From the NCBI GenBank assembly GCA_049423145.1, contig JBMSQF010000053.1:1-18353 (forward strand): a DNA stretch of 18,353 bases, given 5' to 3'. The position numbers were made by a program, and so were the translations under genes. The stretch's first letter is position 1. The number at the start of each line of letters is the position of its first letter. The notes under the pieces were generated by a model. It saw only the letters and a program-made list of their open reading frames with translations, was not told the origin of the DNA and did not search any database. Below, piece after piece: positions 12,997 to 18,353 of this stretch. The stretch comes from RFTU01 sp049423145. Its GTDB lineage: Bacteria; Pseudomonadota; Gammaproteobacteria; Burkholderiales; Burkholderiaceae_C.

Positions 12997-14379
12997 CCGC
13001 AACAGCGCCACCACCGCCTGCGACTGTCGATCCGCCGCCCCGGCATGGCGGCCACAGAAGGCGTGCGCCGCCGCGCGGTGCATTTCCAACTCGGCAGGCC
13101 TCAAGGCGAGCGCCAACGCCACGGCCTGCTGCAGATCCGATGCCCGGCGGGCGGCCCCTTCTTCAATGGCACGGTCCGCTGCCTCTTGGAAATTGAAGGT
13201 GTACGGCCCGGCAATGACCGGGCAGTTGCAGGCAGCCGCCTCGATGAGATTCTGTCCACCCAGCCGGGCGTAGCTGCCGCCCAAGAGTGCCACGTCGGCG
13301 GCCGCATAGTAGGCGGCCATTTCGCCGATGGAGTCACCGAGCCAGACATCAGCCCGTGCATCCTGCGCGGTAGGTCCCTGAGCAGGCCAGCTGCTGCGTC
13401 GGCTCACCGACAGGCCCGCAGCCAATAAGGCCGCGTGAACTTCATCAAAGCGCTGAGGGTGGCGAGGCACGACCATCAGCAAAGGCGTCAGATTCGATGA
13501 ATCGGCCTCATGGCGTCGGCCTTGGCGCTGTCCCAACCAGGCCCGCAACAGATCCTGGTCTTCCCCCTCACGCCAACTGGCCGCCAGCACGACTCGACGC
13601 TGTGCAGCCTTGGCGACACCGGCCCAGTGCTGCCCCTGCTCAAGTTGCGCCACGCTGGGTTGCAAGTCAAACTTGAGGTTGCCCATCACCTGAACCCGGT
13701 CGGGCCGCACGCCCGCCAGCACCAAACGCTCGGCATCGTCCGGGGTTTGAGCCAGAACACCGGCCAGACTGGCCATCATCGGTCGGGTGAGCGCAGGCCA
13801 GCGCAGACCTTTGAGCAAGCTGCGCTCCGACAGGCGTGCATTGGCCAACACCATCGGTACCTGCGCCACCACCGCCTCTCGCACGAGGTTCGGCCACGTT
13901 TCGGTTTCCATCAGGATGCCCACATCCGGGCGCATCAAACCGAAAAAGCGGCGGGGGGCCGTGGCCGTATCAAAAGGTGCCCAGCCCTGCAGATCACCAG
14001 GCCGCAGCATGTCCTGGCCGGCGTCCCAGCCCGTCGCCGTGCCAGTGGTCAGCAGCAACTGCATGCCGGGCAGGGCTTGGCGCAAGGACTCCACCAGGGG
14101 CTGCGCAGCACGGGTCTCACCGAGCGAGACCGCATGCAGCCACACGCGCGGCGCCGACTGGGGAGTCCTTCGATCGGCCGCATCGGCGGGGTTCCACTGA
14201 CCCAAGCGCTGCGCCCAGCCGCGACGGTAGGCCGGCTCCAGACGCCCGCGCCACCACATCTTTGCAAGAACCGCCGGCAAGACCAGGGCCCAGGCTGCAC
14301 TGTAGAGGCCTGATGCCCAGGCCGGCGTGGGGCGGCTCAACCGGCGTCGCTCAGTGTGCCGAGGCCTGGACCATGGCAT
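12973..14379 (-). CDS. waaA: 3-deoxy-D-manno-octulosonic acid (Kdo) transferase
   Basis: Membrane-anchored glycosyltransferase (family GT30) that adds Kdo from CMP-Kdo to lipid A precursor at the inner face of the inner membrane. Landmarks: hydrophobic N-terminal helix (about 24-42), catalytic Glu88 in HAVSLGETRAA, LMETETWPN at 156-164, GNLKFD at 233-238, PRHPQR at 306-311, GDSIGEM at 349-355 and GGSYARLGGQNLIEAA at 368-383. The motifs are a little different from enterobacterial WaaA (ASWREGED in place of ASTHEGEE), a variation I believe is common in betaproteobacteria. ATG 14379 overlaps the upstream mutase gene by 29 bp; TTG 14340 is an alternative just after its stop. The length of 468 aa is on the long side. 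It is convergent with tolC. Confidence 0.94.
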   Translation of the reverse strand: MPWSRPRHTERRRLSRPTPAWASGLYSAAWALVLPAVLAKMWWRGRLEPAYRRGWAQRLGQWNPADAADRRTPQSAPRVWLHAVSLGETRAAQPLVESLRQALPGMQLLLTTGTATGWDAGQDMLRPGDLQGWAPFDTATAPRRFFGLMRPDVGILMETETWPNLVREAVVAQVPMVLANARLSERSLLKGLRWPALTRPMMASLAGVLAQTPDDAERLVLAGVRPDRVQVMGNLKFDLQPSVAQLEQGQHWAGVAKAAQRRVVLAASWREGEDQDLLRAWLGQRQGRRHEADSSNLTPLLMVVPRHPQRFDEVHAALLAAGLSVSRRSSWPAQGPTAQDARADVWLGDSIGEMAAYYAAADVALLGGSYARLGGQNLIEAAACNCPVIAGPYTFNFQEAADRAIEEGAARRASDLQQAVALALALRPAELEMHRAAAHAFCGRHAGAADRQSQAVVALLRSVAQKRR

Positions 14380-15754
14380 CGGCCTTGACCGATCGCAAGG
14401 CGCCCATCATCGTGCGCTCGATGCGGGCCAGTGCAGCTTCCGTGTGCCCTTCAAAGCGCAGGACCAGCACGGGGGTGGTGTTGGAGGCCCGAATGAGCCC
14501 GAAACCGTCGTCGAAGTCCACGCGCAATCCGTCGATGCTGCACACCTGGCCGCCGGTGAACTTCAGCTGGCCGTTCGCAACACGCTCCAGGAGTCGCGCC
14601 ACCACCCGGTGGTGCTCGCCTTCGGCACAAGGCACATTCAACTCCGGGGTGCTGTAACTGCTCGGCAGGTCTTCCAACACGGCACTTGGATCGATGTAGC
14701 GGCTGACGATCTCCAGTAAACGCCCGGCCGTGTACATCGCGTCATCGAAGCCGTACCACCGCTCACCGAAGAAGATGTGGCCGCTCATCTCGCCGGCGAA
14801 TGGCGAGCCCAGTTCCTTGAGCTTGGCCTTGATGAGCGAGTGTCCTGTCTTCCACATCACAGGCTTGCCGCCGGCCTCGCGGATCGCCACCGGCAGGCGC
14901 TGCGAGCATTTGACATCGAAGATGATGGGCGCGCCGGGATGGCGCTTGAGCACATCACGCGCAAACAGCATGATCTGGCGGTCAGGATAGATGATGTTGC
15001 CCCGCCGGGTGACGATACCGAGCCGGTCGCCATCGCCGTCGAAGGCCAGCCCCAGGTCGGCCTCGGTGGCGCGCACCACCAGTTTGAGGTCTTCGAGGTT
15101 CTCGGGCTTGCTGGGATCAGGATGGTGATTGGGGAAGTCGCCGTCCACCCGGCTGTAGAGGTCCACCACATGGCAGCCCAAGGCGCGCAGGATGGCCGGC
15201 GCCGTGGCGCCCGGGATGCCATTGCCCGAATCCACCACGATCTTCAGCGGTCGGGCCATGCGGCAGTCGTTGACGATGCGGGCGCTGTACTCGGCCGTGA
15301 TGTCCAAGGAGGCGGTTCGACCAGGCCCGCGCGCGTAGTCCTCAGCCTCGATGCGCTCGCGCAGACGCTGGATGTCGGCGCCATGAATGGCGCGGCCAGC
15401 CAAGACCATCTTGAAGCCGTTGTAGTCCTTCGGGTTGTGACTCCCGGTGATCTGAATACCGCTGCGACATCCGTGCGCACCGCGTGTGGCCGCCACGTAG
15501 TACAGCATCGGCGTGGTCACGGCACCGATGTCCACGACATCGACACCGGTAGAGGCCAATCCACGAATGAGGGCAGCCGCCAAGGCCGGCCCGGACAGAC
15601 GCCCATCGCGGCCCACGGCCACCGCCTTTTCCCCGGACGCCCGTGCCTCGGTGCCGAAGGCGCGGCCCAGGTGCTCGGCAAAGCGCTCGTCGATGGTTTG
15701 TCCGACGATGCCACGGATGTCATAAGCCTTGAAGACGGATGCAGCCACGTCCAC
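14351..15754 (-). CDS. Phosphomannomutase/phosphoglucomutase
   Basis: Alpha-D-phosphohexomutase of the AlgC/ManB type (467 aa) that interconverts mannose or glucose 6-phosphate and 1-phosphate, feeding GDP-mannose or UDP-glucose synthesis for LPS and exopolysaccharide. All four active-site loops are visible: phosphoserine Ser105 in TGSHNPKDYNGFK, Mg-binding DGDGDR (Asp239, Asp241, Asp243), sugar-binding GEMSGH at 321-326 and phosphate-binding RASNTTP at 422-428. The start is a GTG at 15754, supported by a strong GGAGGA site seven bases upstream. It is the first gene of a likely operon with waaA, and divergent from an exopolysaccharide gene cluster, consistent with sugar supply. Sugar specificity cannot be decided from sequence alone. 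Confidence 0.95.
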   Translation of the reverse strand: MDVAASVFKAYDIRGIVGQTIDERFAEHLGRAFGTEARASGEKAVAVGRDGRLSGPALAAALIRGLASTGVDVVDIGAVTTPMLYYVAATRGAHGCRSGIQITGSHNPKDYNGFKMVLAGRAIHGADIQRLRERIEAEDYARGPGRTASLDITAEYSARIVNDCRMARPLKIVVDSGNGIPGATAPAILRALGCHVVDLYSRVDGDFPNHHPDPSKPENLEDLKLVVRATEADLGLAFDGDGDRLGIVTRRGNIIYPDRQIMLFARDVLKRHPGAPIIFDVKCSQRLPVAIREAGGKPVMWKTGHSLIKAKLKELGSPFAGEMSGHIFFGERWYGFDDAMYTAGRLLEIVSRYIDPSAVLEDLPSSYSTPELNVPCAEGEHHRVVARLLERVANGQLKFTGGQVCSIDGLRVDFDDGFGLIRASNTTPVLVLRFEGHTEAALARIERTMMGALRSVKADAMVQASAH

Positions 15755-15760
15755 GATGAT

Positions 15761-15766
15761 TCCTCC
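15761..15766 (-). promoter_or_regulatory. Ribosome binding site of the mutase gene
   Basis: The minus strand reads GGAGGA, spaced six bases from the GTG start codon at 15754 (seven from the end of GGAGG). It is the strongest Shine-Dalgarno sequence in the window and supports the unusual GTG start. Confidence 0.7.
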
Positions 15767-15820
15767 GGGTCCAGCCTCTCGGGTGGCACGCGTCGTGCGG
15801 CACCAACCTGTGCAACCCTC

Positions 15821-15826
15821 ATTCTA
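15821..15826 (-). promoter_or_regulatory. Candidate -10 element (TAGAAT) for the mutase-waaA operon
   Basis: TAGAAT on the minus strand matches five of six consensus bases and would give a leader of about 60 nt. It resembles the CCTAGAATG context before the PIMT-like gene. A good -35 box is not seen. The rest of the 222-bp gap to the sugar transferase has a lone TTGACA on the plus strand at 15924-15929 without a partner. Confidence 0.35.
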
Positions 15827-15976
15827 GGCACGGCCTCTGGGGGAGACACCGCCCAAGTCCCCGGGGCTTGAGCCTGGTGTCCTGCAGGCCCTTGGCCGCG
15901 GCGGCGCGGGGAATGCACCTGCCTTGACAAATCACGCCGTGGCGGACCCGGCTCGGCAGGACACTGGCGCCCGCTC

Positions 15977-17431
15977 ATGGCCTGGCCTCATCCACACGGT
16001 TTTGACGGTGAACGCGGGCGGCTGCACTTCGGGCCGCCACCGGCCTCGGCTTCGGCAGTGCTGTGCGCCCTGCTGGAGCCTTTGGTGGCCGTCTTGGTCT
16101 TCATGTCACTGGCGGCAACCATGGTCCCGTCGGAAGGGCCGCAGGCTCCCTCCTCGGCAGATCTGGCGTTGCTGCTGATGATGCTGGCACTGACCTATCC
16201 CTCGCCTGATCGCCTGTTCGCACCCCGCCTTCAGCGCTGGAGTGAGGCGCTGGTCAACGCCGCCATGCTCGCCGGCGTGCTGCTGGTGTGCGCATGGGCC
16301 ACCCGGGGCCTCCAATCCATCCACAGCTCGCTGTGGGCCGCTTGGGCTTTGATCAACCCTCTGGCCCACCAGACCGCTCTGGAGTTGGTGGCGTGGGGCT
16401 GGAACGTCGTCTACAGACCGAGGGCGGCGCCAACTGCGATCATCCTGGGCACCGGAGCCCTGGCACGGCGCACCGCGCGCGCGCTGCAGCAACTGCGGGG
16501 TGCCCAACGCCGGAAGGTCCTGGGATGGGTCGACCCGCGCATGGACACCGCAAGGAACTGCCCGGCTTCCCGCGGCGGCCCACTGCGAAAGCGGTCGATC
16601 ATGGGTTTGCAGGAGCTCGAGCGGCTCTTGCGCGCTCATGCCGTCGATGAGCTCTACCTTTGCATGCCCTCGCAACAACTGGCCGAACGCAGCTTGGAGC
16701 GGGTATGGGCTGCCATCCAGGACAGCACGGTGTCGGTTCGCTGGATTCCCGACCTGTGGAATTCGCTGGTCATTCAGGGGCAGGTGAGCACGCTTGACGG
16801 CATGCCCCAGATCGGCATTCTCGAGTCGCCCTTCACCGGGGCACGCGCCGCCATTAAGCGGGCCAGCGACCTGTTGCTGGCGCTTGCAGCCCTTGTCTTG
16901 CTGTGGCCGCTGATGCTGGTGATTGCACTGGCCATCCGTTGGGAAACGCCCGGGCCTGCCCTGTTTCGCCAACGGCGATTGGGCGCGCGGGGTGAAGTCA
17001 TTGAAGTGTGGAAGTTTCGAACCATGACCGTCATGGATGATGGCCCTCACATGCGGCAAGCATCCCGTACCGACACCCGCGTCACACGATTGGGCCGTCT
17101 CCTGCGGCGCACCTCGCTCGATGAATTACCCCAATTCTTCAATGTCCTTCAGGGTCGAATGAGCGTGGTCGGTCCAAGACCACACGCGTTGGCTCACAAC
17201 GAACAGTACCGGGGTCTGGTGATGGCCTACATGGTTCGACACAAGGTGCGTCCGGGTATCACCGGTTGGGCGCAGGTCCATGGACTCCGGGGAGAAACCG
17301 ACATCGTCGACAAGATGCAAAAAAGGGTGGAGCATGACCTTTACTACCTGCAGAACTGGTCCTTGGCGCTGGACCTCCAAATCGTGTTGCGCACCGTGGG
17401 CCTGGTATTTCGGGATGCCCACGCGTGGTGA
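15977..17431 (+). CDS. Undecaprenyl-phosphate hexose-1-phosphate transferase (EPS priming enzyme)
   Basis: Polyprenyl glycosylphosphotransferase of the WcaJ/WbaP type (484 aa) that starts exopolysaccharide repeat units by moving a sugar-1-phosphate, often glucose, onto undecaprenyl phosphate in the inner membrane. Layout: N-terminal membrane helices (about 26-50, 62-75, 90-110 and 118-142), a Rossmann-like cytosolic domain (GTGALARRTARAL at 158-170), a membrane hairpin (about 297-320), then the catalytic core with WKFRTM at 345-350, RRTSLDELPQFFNVLQG at 377-393, MSVVGPRP at 395-402 and VRPGITGWAQVHGLRG at 424-439. ATG 15977 has no clear ribosome site, so the start is somewhat uncertain. It is followed 43 bp later by an EpsL-like gene. 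It depends on the carrier recycled by UppP. Confidence 0.94.
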   Translation: MAWPHPHGFDGERGRLHFGPPPASASAVLCALLEPLVAVLVFMSLAATMVPSEGPQAPSSADLALLLMMLALTYPSPDRLFAPRLQRWSEALVNAAMLAGVLLVCAWATRGLQSIHSSLWAAWALINPLAHQTALELVAWGWNVVYRPRAAPTAIILGTGALARRTARALQQLRGAQRRKVLGWVDPRMDTARNCPASRGGPLRKRSIMGLQELERLLRAHAVDELYLCMPSQQLAERSLERVWAAIQDSTVSVRWIPDLWNSLVIQGQVSTLDGMPQIGILESPFTGARAAIKRASDLLLALAALVLLWPLMLVIALAIRWETPGPALFRQRRLGARGEVIEVWKFRTMTVMDDGPHMRQASRTDTRVTRLGRLLRRTSLDELPQFFNVLQGRMSVVGPRPHALAHNEQYRGLVMAYMVRHKVRPGITGWAQVHGLRGETDIVDKMQKRVEHDLYYLQNWSLALDLQIVLRTVGLVFRDAHAW

Positions 17432-17474
17432 AGTTCCCGCGCGCCGAGAGGGGACCGATCGCCCACTGCGTTTG

Positions 17475-18353
17475 ATGGGTAGGGGGGCGAAGACAGCACT
17501 GTGGGCTGCTCTGTCGGTGGCAAACGGACTGGCCGCCGCTGCAGCGGATCCGGTGGCCGAGCAGGGCTTGGTGTGGATGATTGAACAGGCCCGACTTCAT
17601 GAACGAAATCCCTTGCGAACGGCCACGGAATCAGCCGCATCCGATGCGGCCTGGACCTCCGCTATCGAAGGACGCTACGCAGGCGGATGGGAAGGACAGC
17701 GTTTCAGCGCCTTCGGTCGTTGGCTGACGACACGGTACGACCAACAGGATGCGCTGGACCATCGCGCCTATCGGACAGGGATGGCCTGGGATCTGCGCAC
17801 TGCAGGCGATTGGGGTGCACGCTTGTCTTGGGACCGCCGGCAGGATCCGCTCGAAGGGCAGGTGCGAACAGATCCCGAGACGGGCTCTCGGCGTGTCCAG
17901 TCGCTGGAGCAGGCGGGCGGTATCCTGCGATGGGGCGTTCATCGGCGCTGGGGACTTGATCTGCACTGGGTGCGCGAGCGCATGGATCCCAACCGGCCGC
18001 AGCCCTGGTGGTCCGGCTACGAGCAGGACAACTGGCGTTTGCAATGGCGAGGCGAGTGGAGCCGAAGATCGTCATGGGGATTGGGCTACCGCCGCGTGAT
18101 GGGCACCCAGTTCGCCGTCGACGCGCCCGCTTCGAGCCAACCCGCTCAGGACTATCGGGTCGCTCTGTGGGAGGCGGAGTGGGGCTGGCAACCACGGGAA
18201 GGTGACCTGCTGAGTCTGCGCCTGGCGGCCGGAGACGGTCAGCGGCAATGGATGACGCCCGCGACAGGCCTTGCACCACCGAGCAACAGCCAAGTCGCCC
18301 GGAGCCTCGCGGCCGAGTGGCGCTGGCAGCCGACGGCGCACTGGAGCCTGCGC
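17475..18353 (+). CDS. EpsL-like outer membrane beta-barrel protein (3' truncated)
   Basis: A reading frame open from ATG 17475 to the window end (293 codons, no stop), so the C-terminus is missing. A signal peptide is visible (about 1-24, KTALWAALSVANGLAAAAA). The mature part alternates polar and aromatic residues as in amphipathic beta strands and is unusually rich in Trp (24 of 293) with many Arg and Gly: FGRWLTTRYDQQ, YRTGMAWDLR, GARLSWDRRQD, DLHWVRERMD. This pattern and its place after a sugar-priming enzyme fit the EpsL/BBP2-type outer-membrane proteins of XrtB/PEP-CTERM-linked exopolysaccharide clusters, but there is no diagnostic motif; another outer-membrane porin-like protein is possible. 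ATG 17475 has no clear ribosome site and TTG 17472 is adjacent. Confidence 0.7.
   Translation, partial: MGRGAKTALWAALSVANGLAAAAADPVAEQGLVWMIEQARLHERNPLRTATESAASDAAWTSAIEGRYAGGWEGQRFSAFGRWLTTRYDQQDALDHRAYRTGMAWDLRTAGDWGARLSWDRRQDPLEGQVRTDPETGSRRVQSLEQAGGILRWGVHRRWGLDLHWVRERMDPNRPQPWWSGYEQDNWRLQWRGEWSRRSSWGLGYRRVMGTQFAVDAPASSQPAQDYRVALWEAEWGWQPREGDLLSLRLAAGDGQRQWMTPATGLAPPSNSQVARSLAAEWRWQPTAHWSLR

Noticed and set aside
14777..15871. Long plus-strand open frame (364 codons) opposite the phosphohexomutase
   Set aside because: It lies over a gene with all four active-site motifs, shows no domain of its own and runs into the intergenic region with no better evidence.
15924..15929. TTGACA, a perfect -35 hexamer before the sugar transferase gene
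   Set aside because: No TATAAT-like sequence occurs 16-18 nt downstream (the region is GGCGGACCCGG), so a promoter is not supported.
1..18353. CRISPR array, prophage, insertion sequence or genomic island
   Set aside because: No regularly spaced repeats, transposase, integrase or phage genes were seen, and the tRNA-Gly has no integrase or repeated 3' end next to it.

Overview
This window looks like part of a chromosome from a GC-rich betaproteobacterium of the order Burkholderiales, plausibly a Comamonadaceae- or Sphaerotilaceae-type organism. The assignment rests on gene content that I read from the sequence but could not search: a tryptophanyl-tRNA synthetase with a long C-terminal extension, a DUF3717 protein, a PIMT-like gene directly before a tolC-type gene, and a bacA/uppP product that follows the Burkholderiales pattern. 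There are 15 protein genes (14 complete, one cut by the window end) and one tRNA. They are tightly packed; I see no phage, insertion sequence or CRISPR array.

Layout. Positions 48-1947, minus: purN (purine synthesis) then an RsmB/NOP-type RNA m5C methyltransferase. Positions 2000-5255, plus: trpS, a DUF3717-DUF1289 fusion and a MATE efflux pump, probably one operon. Positions 5188-8085, minus: a Spy/CpxP-like periplasmic protein with a Met/His-rich stretch, an OmpR-type response regulator and its histidine kinase, all overlapping, forming a likely envelope- or metal-stress unit. It is divergent from a three-BON-domain protein (8355-9008, plus). Then tRNA-Gly(CCC) (minus), trmB (plus) and uppP (minus). 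Positions 10945-12996, plus: PIMT-like methyltransferase and TolC-like outer-membrane channel. Positions 12973-15754, minus: a phosphomannomutase/phosphoglucomutase and waaA (Kdo transferase). Positions 15977-18353, plus: a polyprenyl-phosphate sugar-1-phosphate transferase followed by a truncated Trp-rich outer-membrane beta-barrel resembling EpsL, the probable entry to an exopolysaccharide locus that continues beyond the window.

How they fit together. Much of the right half concerns the cell envelope: undecaprenyl phosphate recycling (UppP), Kdo transfer (WaaA), sugar-1-phosphate supply (the mutase), loading of the first sugar on the lipid carrier, and outer-membrane proteins (TolC-like, EpsL-like). 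The Spy/regulator/kinase unit is a plausible sensor of envelope damage.

Notable architecture: all three convergent gene pairs overlap in their coding sequence, two operon junctions appear to use TTG starts overlapping the upstream stop (TTGA), and trpS has a -10-like hexamer so close to its start codon that its mRNA may be leaderless. I found no wholly new system. The most interesting leads are the Met/His-rich Spy-like sensor unit, the EPS locus edge, the fused DUF3717-DUF1289 protein and the extended TrpRS.
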